Source of the DNA: Salvator merianae
Lineage: Eukaryota > Chordata > Lepidosauria > Squamata > Teiidae
Assembly: GCA_003586115.2 (NCBI GenBank)
Contig: QVOM02000090.1
Location: 14,332,506 to 14,396,505, forward strand
Direction of reading: 5' to 3'
Length of the DNA stretch: 64,000 bases
In this document: positions 51,101 to 61,487 of the stretch, in pieces
How the letters are laid out: every line of letters starts with the position of its first letter
Numbering within the stretch: the first letter of the stretch is position 1
The notes under the pieces: model-generated
Seen by the model: only the letters and a program-made list of their open reading frames with translations
The model's database searches: none
Told to the model about the DNA's origin: nothing
Position numbers and translations under genes: made by a program

Positions 51101-51269
51101 CCCGAGGGACGTGGTTATGGTAGAACGTGGACACGACACAGAACAGTTGCGAAGGAACCTGTGAAAACAGGGTGGAATCTTTTCTCTTTTCAAAGCTGAA
51201 ACCTTTAGTCAGAGCGCCTCTACTAATTGTCTTAAAATAAGATATAAAGGACACGTTCAAAAAAAAAAA

Positions 51270-51285
51270 GAAGAAGAAGAAGAGA
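51270..51285. repeat. (AAG)n short repeat
   Basis: A short AAG run follows an A tract at about 51258-51268. It may be the tail of an unrecognised retroposon. Confidence 0.6.
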
Positions 51286-51779
51286 AGCTCCTGATCTTCA
51301 AAATGAACCAGACCACTCTTCTGGAAATTACACCAAAGAGGATTTAATTTGCTTTTTGATCTGCTGCCTGAAAGGCTTGCTCTATCAGAGGAAGTCTGTT
51401 CATAATTTATTCACAAGAAAGCGCATTTGGAAGTCTGTCTGAAGTCCTCCTAGAGACATGGTGTAGCCGGATGGGAGAATTATTTTTATTTAAAGGGGGG
51501 GATCCCTGAAAGGATCAGGTTTCCAGTTTCCAAAACATCAGAGATCTGCCCAAATTGCTACAGAGATATCTTTGGAAAGAAAAGAGAAAAAAGCATTGTT
51601 TCCCTCTAAGCCTAACCACTTCAATAATAACCACAAATAGAATAAACTGTTTTATGTCTACCTTTCAGATCAGATTCAAATTCCAAGCATAAACTGCAAC
51701 ATATTTACTATATAGACCACCTTGAGATTTCCTTAGAATTAAAAGCAGCACGCAAATATCTGACAGATCACGTCTTCCC

Positions 51780-52130
51780 ATTCAGACCTGCCTGCCAACT
51801 AAGATCAGCTGTGGGAACCTTCCTAATGGTTCCACCACCCCACGAAGTCCACGGAGTTGCCACTAGAGATAGTGCTTTTTTAATCGTGGCTCCAGGTTTT
51901 GGAACAATCTTCCCCCAGAGGCACTTTAGACTCCTTAAATAGTATTTTTAAACATTTTGCTTTTTGTGGTTTAGTGACAAGGCCTGTTACCTTGTTATAT
52001 ATTTTATGGTGTTACAGGTTTTGTGGTTTTTATTATTTGTTTCTCCTTTTGTTATGTTGTACGCTGCCTTGTGATACCTGAAACAGTGTGGTATAAAACT
52101 CCTAATAAATCTAAATAAATGTTCCAGACA
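51780..52130 (+). mobile_element. L2-type LINE, ORF2 C-terminal end and 3' tail
   Basis: A plus-strand frame near 51855-51930 reads ATRDSAFLIVAPGFGTIFPQ. This is a decayed form of the L2-clade ORF2 C-terminus (arg...AFsvvAPrLWNsLP). It is followed by T-rich 3' sequence, 'tacgctgccttgtgatacct' and an AT-rich 'aataaatctaaataaat' tail. It is 5' truncated and non-coding. Confidence 0.6.
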
Positions 52131-52914
52131 AAAGAAATTGACGAATAAACTTGCCAGATATTTGTCACAGGAGTAAACTGGTCTAAAATGATCCTCCACC
52201 TTAAGGCTGCCCACACAGAAGCAATCCAATTGGCAAGTCAGTTCTTCAATGCACAAACCGTCCTCCTCAACAGTGGAGCTACCGGCTTCCCAGAACAACA
52301 GAGAGGGGTGGAAATCGGCCAAGCCCAGCCTTTACTTCTCCCATGCCCCAAAGGGAGCCATGATCCTTAAGGAACGGACTAAGCATCCTTTCCAAATTCA
52401 CTCAACCCTATCTTGAAACCTCCACTGTATGAGGAAGTTTCTCCAAGCAGCAGAAGTCACCGTGAGCAATCAAGCGCTTTGGGAAAACACTCTCTGGACT
52501 GTGTTTCCACACGAAGCCTCCTGCTCTTGGCTAACCCTTCACCACCACCGCAAAGCTATCGCTTCAGCAACACCAACCTGTGCAGGGCATGGAAAGAGCT
52601 GCGTAATCCTCTAAGCGGCCCTGCAGAAGCAGAGCCGGCCGACAATGAGGCGTTTAAGGATTCTTCTACCAAGCACTTAATATAGTTTATATTTACAGCG
52701 TAATGGCCTTTCAGCCTCACTAACTCCCATTTCAACACACACACAAAAAAGCCTTGCCTTGTATTGCCCTCGGCTTAAGTCCTAACTATACTGCATGTTA
52801 ATAAATATTTTAGAACCATGGAACTTTAAACTTCACCGGCAGCAGGCCAGCTGTAGTTCCTGCTGCGAGGAAAAGAAGGTTTTGGTTCTACAGAATGAAT
52901 CACAAGTGGATGTA

Positions 52915-53040
52915 GTTCAGTGGTAGAGCAAACTGCCTGGAAAGCAGAGGGTCACTAGTTCAATCCCCAGCCTCTCCCCAGAAGTAGGCACTGGCAAACC
53001 ACTTCTGTACAGCTGCCAAGAAAACTGCATACATGGTGTC
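52915..53040 (+). mobile_element. tRNA-derived SINE
   Basis: The A box 'tagttcagtggtagagca' and B box 'actagttcaatccccag' are correctly spaced, followed by 'gaagtaggcactggcaaacc' and 'acttctgtacagctgccaag'. The same SINE is found twice on the minus strand at 61.5-61.75 kb. Its 3' side runs into the left edge of the satellite. Confidence 0.75.
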
Positions 53041-53069
53041 CGGGAGAAGCTGTAGCTCAGTAATACAAC

Positions 53070-53185
53070 AAGGTACAAGGCAGGGGTGTCCGCTGCTGTT
53101 TATACTGGCAGTGGAGGTGTTGAACAGAGCAAAAAGAAAGGAGAACAACATTGAAGCACTGAGGATTAAAAGAAAAGAGTAAAAA
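53070..53185 (+). mobile_element. L1 ORF2 reverse-transcriptase fragment, inverted relative to the array
   Basis: The plus strand encodes GTRQGCPLLFILAVEVLNRA, the conserved L1 block TRQGCPLSPLLF with two residues (SP) missing, followed by an in-frame stop about 20 residues later. It is a short fragment of the RT domain. The satellite L1 copies to its right are on the minus strand and lack this RT domain, so the fragment does not continue them. The 3' ends of the two pieces converge near 53190. Confidence 0.8.
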
Positions 53186-53196
53186 AATCAGAGCTT

Positions 53197-54136
53197 TTTA
53201 ACAACACTTCCCTATTTCTTTTCCATATTCTTCTTTCTAAAACGCCCAGTGACATACACTGCCCTCTAACTGTTGCTTTAAAAGCATCCCATAATAGATT
53301 TTCTGACATTCCTTGAGTTCTATTTTCTATAAAAAATAATTCTATTTCCCTTTTCGATCTCTCCTTATACATATCATTTTCTAAAATCCCTGGATCAAAT
53401 CTCCAGTTTTTGCACGGTTCATCTCCTAATTGCATCTGCATAATTATTGGGGCCTGGTCTGACAACCAAATTTGTTCTGTATATATATTTTAAATTTGAA
53501 GCCTATTTGCTTGATTCATGACAAAGAAATCTATATTAGTAAACTTTTTATGCCTCCCTGACCAAAATGTCGGGGGACGTATTCCTGCATCCACCTTTCA
53601 TAACCTTCTCTCAAATTCCCTCTATAATATTCCATTTTCCTATATCAAAATTACAGTCACCTGCTGAAATCAAGCTTCCTTCACAGAACCTCATTAATTT
53701 AGTTACTGTGCTAACAATTTATTTTTTTTTTATTTCTCTTAGGTGCATAGACAGTGGCAAATCCTCCTTTACAACCTTCCATTGACCGCTTAACAAAAAC
53801 ATATCTGCCTTCCTTAAGTTTTTTCATTTCCTGTAGTAAAAAGTTAACATTATCCTCAATCAATATTGCTAGTCCTCCAGCACTCCTAGTTCCGCCAGAG
53901 TCATATATTTGTGACCAACCAGAAACATGGAGTTTTGTTTCATCCCTTCCCCACCTCAGTGTGTTTCCTGTAGTAGTAAAATACAAACATTCCACTGTTT
54001 CAGCAACTTATACAGTCTGTAGCGTTTCACATCCGATCCCAAACCATTTAGATTTAGAGACATTATTTTCCTACGATCCATATGCTTTTATTTTCAGTGA
54101 CCCGTCAGTTGATCCAGCTGTAAAAGTTTTCTCAAG
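53197..54136 (-). pseudogene. L1 ORF2 5' part, satellite copy a (truncated)
   Basis: The minus strand contains the endonuclease start KIMSLNLNGLGSDVKR and LLLQETH. A frameshift follows, then GGLAILIEDN and GRYVFV, and after further breaks FWSGRHKKFTNIDFF and SDQAPI with the adjoining linker. In active L1 endonucleases the last motif is SDH with a catalytic His; here it is Gln, so the domain is doubly dead. The copy ends at the left array edge within the linker. Confidence 0.85.
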
Positions 54137-54504
54137 GCTAGCGTTAGGGTCCTGCGGCGTGCGGCCAGCGAGGGGCTCGCACCGTGAGGCAGGGTGGTGG
54201 GCAGGGGTGGGGGGTCAGGTCGGGGGTCGGGGCCCTGCGTGGGGGTCCCCGATTAGGGTTAGGGTTAGGGCCCTGTGGGTAGCTGCGGGCGCGGGGGTCG
54301 CTCCGTTGCGCTCGGGGCGGGCCCGTGAGTGGAGGTGGGGGGTCAGGTTGGGGCCAGGGGCCCTCCCTGGGCTCCCCTGCTAGGGTGTGTGTAGGGCCCT
54401 GCGGCATGCTGCGGGTGTGGTGGTCGCGTCGTGCGGCTCGGGGCGGCCCCTTGCCCGGAGATGGGGGGTCCGTTCCAGGGCCCCCTTGGGTTCCTTGGCT
54501 AGGG
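54137..54504 (+). repeat. GC-rich spacer 1: three diverged ~128-bp telomere-motif monomers
   Basis: Monomer starts are marked by TTAGGG (about 54145), (TTAGGG)3 (about 54255) and CTAGGG (about 54381), and a last CTAGGG abuts the L1 tail. The monomers share 'gctgcggg', 'cgctcggggcgg' and 'ggaggtggggggtc' words, so they are diverged copies of one ancestor. CpG content is very high. Confidence 0.85.
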
Positions 54505-56400
54505 TTTTTTATTATTATTATTGGTATTACCAGTAATTATTTTAACAACATAAAGAAATACTACTTATAATGCTCCGGGCCCCCAAAAAATATATTGAAA
54601 AAGAAAGAAACAGACAATAACTTGCCCCACCACCTCTCCACCAATCTACCCCTTCGGCACAATGCTTGACACACTTTCGGTTGCTTCTTCCATCTTCTTC
54701 CACCTTCTTTTTAGCTGGACCAAAGGGTCAGTCTTATGATTTATTCTCCTAGATCATTGGGTCCTTGGGGTCTCGTTGAAAAATACAATAAGTCTTTCCA
54801 TTTTTCCTCTGTTTTAAAAAGCAATTTTGTCCCTTGACTTTTAATTCTCATTTCCCACATTTTATCAAATCTATATTGTTCCATTAAATACCTATACCAG
54901 TTACTTAATGTCCATTTATACCTTCCCTCCATCCCAATAGAATTGTTGATTGCGCTGCCAGAATCATTTCAGCAAATAAATTCTGTTTTTCTTTGCTTAT
55001 TCTCCCTGATGTCACTTCAAAAAAACTAGTTCTGGTGGTAAATTCAAATTTAAATTTAAAATGTCATGGATTTCAGGCTGAATAACTATCCAAAACAATT
55101 TTATAACATCACATTCCCCCCAAGGTGGAAGTAGGCCCCTCTGTGTCCACCCCCATGCCAGCGTTGCGGTGACATCATGGGTATCGTACGTGCTAATTAT
55201 TTCTACTATTTCCTTATTCTTAACCTTTATTTCTCCCTCTAAATTTTGCAGTTTATTAATTTTCCTTTTTCTTCCTCATAATGTTTGAGATCCTTTTCAT
55301 GGCTTCTATATCCCAGCTCTCATACTCATTTTTAATCAGAGCCCATTTCTTACTACATTTAAGATCATAATTTTCTAACTCTTTTTTACTCTTCTCCCAG
55401 TTTTGCCTGTTTCCTCTTGTCTTATTTTGTATATATTTCAACTGTGACTCCTTTACTTTATTTAACAACAGTTCCCTATTTTTTTCCCATATTCTTCTTT
55501 CTAAAACGCCCAGTGACATACACTGCCCTCTAACTGTTGCTTTAAAAGCATCCCATAATAGATTTTCTGACATTCCTTGAGTTCTATTTTCTATAAAAAA
55601 TAATTCTATTTCCCTTTTCGATCTCTCCTTATACATATCATTTTCTAAAATCCCTGGATCAAATCTCCAGTTTTTGCACCGTTCATCTCCTAATTGCATC
55701 TGCATAATTATTGGGGCCTGGTCTGACAACCAAATTTGTTCTGTATATATATTTTAAATTTGAAGCCTATTTGCTTGGTTCATGACAAAGAAATCTATAT
55801 TAGTAAACTTTTTATGCCTCCCTGACCAAAATGTCGGGGGACGTATTCCTGCATCCACCTTTCATAACCTTCTCTCAAATTCCCTCTATAATATTCCATT
55901 TTCCTATATCAAAATTACAGTCACCTGCTGAAATCAAGCTTCCTTCACAGAACCTCATTAATTTAGTTACTGTGCTAACAATTTATTTTTTTTTTATTTC
56001 TCTTAGGTGCATAGACAGTGGCAAATCCTCCTTTACAACCTTCCATTGACCGCTTAACAAAAACATATCTGCCTTCCTTAAGTTTTTTCATTTCCTGTAG
56101 TAAAAAGTTAACATTATCCTCAATCAATATTGCTAGTCCTCCAGCACTCCTAGTTCCGCCAGAGTCAAATATTTGTGACCAACCAGAAACATAGAGTTTT
56201 GTTTCATCCCTTCCCCACCTCAGTGTGTTTCCTGTAGTAGTAAAGTACAAACATTCCACTGTTTGAGCAACTTATACAGTCTGTAGCGTTTCACATCCGA
56301 TCCCAAACCATTTAGATTTAGAGACATTATTTTCCTACGATCCATATGCTTTTATTTTCAGTGACCCGTCAGTTGATCCAGCTGTAAAAGTTTTCTCAAG
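54505..56400 (-). mobile_element. Internally deleted L1, satellite copy b
   Basis: This is an 1896-bp L1 on the minus strand. From 5' to 3' it has the ORF2 endonuclease part (broken by frameshifts), the linker ending in IMRKKKEN, then directly the C-terminal region with WGWTQRGLLPPWGECDVIKLFW, which is a decayed Cys/His knuckle. Then come MEGRYKWTLSNWYRYLMEQY near the C-terminus, a 3'UTR and a tail of AAT repeats and six A. The RT domain is absent between linker and knuckle. It is flanked by GGCTAGGG and GGCTAGCG, a likely target-site duplication. Confidence 0.88.
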
Positions 56401-56768
56401 GCTAGCGTTAGGGTCCTGCGGCGTGCGGCCAGCGAGGGGCTCGCACCGTGAGGCAGGGTGGTGGGCGGGGGTGGGGGGTCAGGTCGGGGGTCGGGGCCCT
56501 GCGTGGGGGTCCCCGATTAGGGTTAGGGTTAGGGCCCTGTGGGTAGCTGCGGTTGCGGGGGTCGCTCCGTTGCGCTCGGGGCGGGCCCGTGAGTGGAGGT
56601 GGGGGGTCAGGTTGGGGCCAGGGGCCCTCCCTGGGCTCCCCTGCTAGGGTGTGTGTAGGGCCCTGCGGCATGCTGCGGGTGTGGTGGTCGCGTCGTGCGG
56701 CTCGGGGCGGCCCCTTGCCCGGAGATGGGGGGTCCGTTCCAGGGCCCCCTTGGGTTCCTTGGCTAGGG
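56401..56768 (+). repeat. GC-rich spacer 2: three ~128-bp monomers
   Basis: Nearly identical to spacer 1 (for example one a/g difference at the gcggggg stretch and 'ggttgcg' in place of 'gggcgcg'). It has a single middle monomer with (TTAGGG)3 at about 56517. Confidence 0.88.
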
Positions 56769-58664
56769 TTTTTTATTATTATTATTGGTATTACCAGTAA
56801 TTATTTTAACAACATAAAGAAATACTACTTATAATGCTCCGCCCCCCCAAAAAATATATTGAAAAAGAAAGAAACAGACAATAACTTGCCCCACCACCTC
56901 TCCACCAATCTACCCCTTCGGCACAATGCTTGACACACTTTCGGTTGCTTCTTCCATCTTCTTCCACCTTCTTTTTAGCTGGACCAAAGGGTCAGTCTTA
57001 TGATTTATTCTCCTAGATCATTGGGCCCTTGGGGTCTCGTTGAAAAATACAATAAGTCTTTCCATTTTTCCTCTGTTTTAAAAAGCAATTTTGTCCCTTG
57101 ACTTTTAATTCTCATTTCCCACATTTTATCAAATCTATATTGTTCCATTAAATACCTATACCAGTTACTTAATGTCCATTTATACCTTCCCTCCATCCCA
57201 ATAGAATTGTTGATTGCGCTGCCAGTATCATTTCAGCAAATAAATTCTGTTTTTCTTTGCTTATTCTCCCTGATGTCACTTCAAAAAAACTAGTTCTGGT
57301 GGTAAATTCAAATTTAAATTTAAAATGTCATGGATTTCAGGCTGAATAACTATCCAAAACAATTTCATAACATCACATTCCCCCAAAGGTGGAAGTAGGC
57401 CCCTCTGTGTCCACCCCCATGCCAGCGTTGCGGTGACATCATGGGTATCGTACGTGCTAATTATTTCTACTATTTCCTTATTCTTAACCTTTATTTCTCC
57501 CTCTAAATTTTGCAGTTTATTAATTTTCCTTTTTCTTCCTCATAATGTTTGAGATCCTTTTCATGGCTTCTATATCCCAGCTCTCATACTCATTTTTAAT
57601 CAGAGCCCATTTCTTACTACATTTAAGATCATAATTTTCTAACTCTTTTTTACTCTTCTCCCAGTTTTGCCTGTTTCCTCTTGTCTTATTTTGTATATAT
57701 TTCAACTGTGACTCCTTTACTTTATTTAACAACAGTTCCCTATTTTTTTCCCATATTCTTCTTTCTAAAACGCCCAGTGACATACACTGCCCTCTAACTG
57801 TTGCTTTAAAAGCATCCCATAATAGATTTTCTGACATTCCTTGAGTTCTATTTTCTATAAAAAATAATTCTATTTCCCTTTTCGATCTCTCCTTATACAC
57901 ATCATTTTCTAAAATCCCTGGATCAAATCTCCAGTTTTTGCACGGTTCATCTCCTAATTGCATCTGCATAATTATTGGGGCCTGGTCTGACAACCAAATT
58001 TGTTCTGTATATATATTTTAAATTTGAAGCCTATTTGCTTGGTTCATGACAAAGAAATCTATATTAGTAAACTTTTTATGCCTCCCTGACCAAAATGTCG
58101 GGGGACGTATTCCTGCATCCACCTTTCATAACCTTCTCTCAAATTCCCTCTATAATATTCCATTTTCCTATATCAAAATTACAGTCACCTGCTGAAATCA
58201 AGCTTCCTTCACAGAACCTCATTAATTTAGTTACTGTGCTAACAATTTATTTTTTTTTTATTTCTCTTAGGTGCATAGACAGTGGCAAATCCTCCTTTAC
58301 AACCTTCCATTGACCGCTTAACAAAAACATATCTGCCTTCCTTAAGTTTTTTCATTTCCTGTAGTAAAAAGTTAACATTATCCTCAATCAATATTGCTAG
58401 TCCTCCAGCACTCCTAGTTCCGCCAGAGTCAAATATTTGTGACCAACCAGAAACATAGAGTTTTGTTTCATCCCTTCCCCACCTCAGTGTGTTTCCTGTA
58501 GTAGTAAAGTACAAACATTCCACTGTTTGAGCAACTTATACAGTCTGTAGCGTTTCACATCCGATCCCAAACCATTTAGATTTAGAGACATTATTTTCCT
58601 ACGATCCATATGCTTTTATTTTCAGTGACCCGTCAGTTGATCCAGCTGTAAAAGTTTTCTCAAG
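56769..58664 (-). mobile_element. Internally deleted L1, satellite copy c
   Basis: Same length and structure as copy b, including the missing RT domain, the frameshift after LLLQETH, SDQAPI and the AAT-repeat tail. Shared lesions show that the copies come from duplication of one insertion, not from independent retrotransposition. Confidence 0.88.
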
Positions 58665-60056
58665 GCTAGCGTTAGGGTCCTGCGGCGTGCGGCCAGCGAG
58701 GGGCTCGCACCGTGAGGCAGGGTGGTGGGCAGGGGTGGGGGGTCAGGTCGGGGGTCGGGGCCCTGCGTGGGGGTCCCCGATTAGGGTTAGGGTTAGGGCC
58801 CTGTGGGTAGCTGCGGGCGCGGGGGTCGCTCCGTTGCGCTCGGGGCGGGCCCGTGAGTGGAGGTGGGGGGTCAGGTCGGGGGTCGGGGCCCTGCGTGGGG
58901 GTCCCCGATTAGGGTTAGGGTTAGGGCCCTGTGGGTAGCTGCGGGCGCGGGGGTCGCTCCGTTGCGCTCGGGGCGGGCCGGTGAGTGGAGGTGGGGTGTC
59001 AGGTCGGGGGTCGGGGCCCTGCGTGGGGGTCCCCGATTAGGGTTAGGGTTAGGGCCCTGTGGGTAGCTGCGGGCGCGGGGGTCGCTCCGTTGCGCTCGGG
59101 GCGGGCCCGTGAGTGGAGGTGGGGTGTCAGGTCGGGGGTCGGGGCCCTGCGTGGGGGTCCCCGATTAGGGTTAGGGTTAGGGCCCTGGGGGTAGCTGCGG
59201 GCGCGGGGGTCGCTCCGTTGCGCTCGGGGCGGGCCCGTGAGTGGAGGTGGGGTGTCAGGTCGGGGGTCGGGGCCCTGCGTGGGGGTCCCCGATTAGGGTT
59301 AGGGTTAGGGCCCTGGGGGTAGCTGCGGGCGCGGGGGTCGCGCCGTTGCGCTCGGGGCGGGCCCGGGAGTGGAGGTGGGGTGTCAGGTCGGGGGGCGGGG
59401 CCCTGCGTGGGGGTCCCCGATTAGGGTTAGGGTTAGGGCCCTGTGGGTAGCTGCGGGCGCGGGGGTCGCTCCGTTGCGCTCGGGGCGGGCCCGTGAGTGG
59501 AGGTGGGGTGTCAGGTCGGGGGTCGGGGCCCTGCGTGGGGGTCCCCGATTAGGGTTAGGGTTAGGGCCCTGTGGGTAGCTGCGGGCGCGGGGGTCGCTCC
59601 GTAGCGCTCGGGGCGGGCCCGTGAGTGGAGGTGGGGGGTCAGGTCGGGGGTCGGGGCCCTGCGTGGGGGTCCCCGATTAGGGTTAGGGTTAGGGCCCTGT
59701 GGGTAGCTGCGGGCGCGGGGGTCGCTCCGTTGCGCTCGGGGCGGGCCGGTGAGTGGAGGTGGGGTGTCAGGTCGGGGGTCGGGGCCCTGCGTGGGGGTCC
59801 CCGATTAGGGTTAGGGTTAGGGCCTAGTGGGTAGCTGCGGGCGCGGCGGTCGCTCCGTTGCGCTCGGGGCGGGCCCGTGAGTGGAGGTGGGGGGTCAGGT
59901 TGGGGCCAGGGGCCCTCCCTGGGCTCCCCTGCTAGGGTGTGTGTAGGGCCCTGCGGCATGCTGCGGGTGTGGTGGTCGCGTCGTGCGGCTCGGGGCGGCC
60001 CCTTGCCCGGAGATGGGGGGTCCGTTCCAGGGCCCCCTTGGGTTCCTTGGCTAGGG
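58665..60056 (+). repeat. Expanded spacer 3: nine tandem 128-bp monomers with (TTAGGG)3
   Basis: The first TTAGGG of each middle monomer falls at 58781, 58909, 59037, 59165, 59293, 59421, 59549, 59677 and 59805, a perfect 128-bp period. Flanking monomers 1 and 3 are as in the other spacers. Monomers differ by one or two bases (tgtgggt/tgggggt, gggtc/gtgtc, ggcccg/ggccgg), some variants being shared by neighbours, as expected from unequal exchange or slippage. The last carries 'ggcctagtggg'. The sequence has very high G-quadruplex potential on the plus strand. Confidence 0.95.
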
Positions 60057-60795
60057 TTTTTTATTATTATTATTGGTATTACCAGTAATTATTTTAACAA
60101 CATAAAGAAATACTACTTATAATGCTCCGCCCCCCCAAAAAATATATTGAAAAAGAAAGAAACAGACAATAACTTGCCCCACCACCTCTCCACCAATCTA
60201 CCCCTTCGGCACAATGCTTGACACACTTTCGGTTGCTTCTTCCATCTTCTTCCACCTTCTTTTTAGCTGGACCAAAGGGTCAGTCTTATGATTTATTCTC
60301 CTAGATCATTGGGTCCTTGGGGTCTCGTTGAAAAATACAATAAGTCTTTCCATTTTTCCTCTGTTTTAAAAAGCAATTTTGTCCCTTGACTTTTAATTCT
60401 CATTTCCCACATTTTATCAAATCTATATTGTTCCATTAAATACCTATACCAGTTACTTAATGTCCATTTATACCTTCCCTCCATCCCAATAGAATTGTTG
60501 ATTGCGCTGCCAGTATCATTTCAGCAAATAAATTCTGTTTTTCTTTGCTTATTCTCCCTGATGTCACTTCAAAAAAACTAGTTCTGGTGGTAAATTCAAA
60601 TTTAAATTTAAAATGTCATGGATTTCAGGCTGAATAACTATCCAAAACAATTTTATAACATCACATTCCCCCCAAGGTGGAAGTAGGCCCCTCTGTGTCC
60701 ACACCCATGCCAGCGTTGCGGTGACATCATGGGTATCGTACGTGCTAATTATTTCTACTATTTCCTTATTCTTAACCTTTATTTCTCCCTCTAAA
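60057..60795 (-). pseudogene. L1 3' part, satellite copy d (truncated)
   Basis: Contains the AAT-repeat tail, 3'UTR and C-terminal ORF2 segment (MEGRYKWTLSNWYRYLMEQY). It stops abruptly after 'ctccctctaaa' at 60795, where the other copies continue 'ttttgcag'. Confidence 0.88.
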
Positions 60796-60935
60796 CGTCG
60801 CTCTGTTGTGCTCGGGGCGGGCCCGTGAGTCGAGCTGGGGTGTCAGGTCGGGGGTCGGGGTCTGCATGGGGGTCCCCGATTAGCGTTAGGGTTAGGGCCT
60901 AGTGGGTAGCTGCGGGAGCGGGGGTCACGCCGTGG
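60796..60935 (+). repeat. Stray diverged 128-bp monomer at the array's right edge
   Basis: The segment reads 'cgtcgctctgttgtgctcgg', then the monomer body, then 'gattagcgttagggttaggg' and 'cctagtgggtagctgcggg'. It starts in the middle of a monomer, joined directly to the truncated L1. It shares the 'ggcctagtggg' variant with the last monomer of spacer 3. Confidence 0.85.
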
Positions 60936-61487
60936 GTCTCGCGTTATTTTTCGAGTTATGGGCGAGCTCCAGGCATGGGGACCTCGCCCTGGGTTTCAGT
61001 CTCGGGTTTTGGTAGTTTTTCTCAGCCTTTTTTTGGCAATGCCCCGCCTAAGTATCTGTAAAATCCTGATGCCTCCTGCCAGTGACCTGTAATTCTCATT
61101 ATTCAAAACGTGAACTCCTGTTAATGTGGGCGAATCCTAAAAGGCCATTAACTGGAAAAATAGCTCATTGTCTAATTGTCCGCCTTAAAAATCCAAATGC
61201 CCCCTTGTGGGCCACGTTCCCCATGCTGGGCGGTCCTGGTCTAGGCGGTTGATCTCTAGTCTGGATCTCCCATCTGGTATGTTTCTTTCATACTGGGCTA
61301 TCAGGCCTCACTCCCTCTTTGCTGCTCCAGAAGGGAAGCTGTGGTCCTACTTTGCAGGACTTTGCTCGCTCCCATTTTGCACATAAAATACTGTGTTGTT
61401 CTACATGTAGTTGAGAGGCGTTTACAATAATTATTTTAACTGTCTTTTTGTTGTGTACCAAGGAACCGTGATTGACTTCTGATTGAC

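Larger units (their letters stand above)
25326..53196. other. Non-coding DNA; would include RTN4R intron 1
   Basis: On the minus strand this is upstream of RTN4R exon 2 and so at least partly its first intron. The short first exon (an ATG and about 20 coding nucleotides) could not be recognised by eye. None of HNF1A exons 2 to 10, which should lie at lower coordinates than its first exon, was recognised either. The longest open frame (30046-30822) has no family resemblance. Interspersed and simple repeats are listed individually. Confidence 0.55.
53197..60795 (-). repeat. Nested macrosatellite: 2264-bp L1 plus telomere-motif units
   Basis: The same sequence recurs at a spacing of exactly 2264 bp (for example 53711, 55975 and 58239 for one L1 frame). 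The last spacing is 3288 bp (57005 to 60293), longer by exactly 8 x 128 bp. The order on the plus strand is L1 partial (53197-54136), spacer (54137-54504), L1 (54505-56400), spacer (56401-56768), L1 (56769-58664), expanded spacer (58665-60056), L1 partial (60057-60795). Units differ at only scattered bases, so they are recently homogenised or duplicated. No complete gene is present. Confidence 0.95.

Noticed and set aside
53070..53215. A single twin-primed (5'-inverted) L1 insertion
   Set aside because: Twin priming puts the two pieces with their 5' ends at the junction. Here the 3' ends converge.
58687..59834. Repeated 69-residue open frames on the plus strand
   Set aside because: They are the 128-bp minisatellite read in rotating frames (128 is not a multiple of 3). 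No conserved start or codon signature exists.
58665..60056. CRISPR-like or chromosome-end telomere array
   Set aside because: The 128-bp period has no repeat/spacer alternation, so it is not CRISPR. Telomere repeats occur only three at a time inside a larger unit and unique sequence follows, so this is not a chromosome end.
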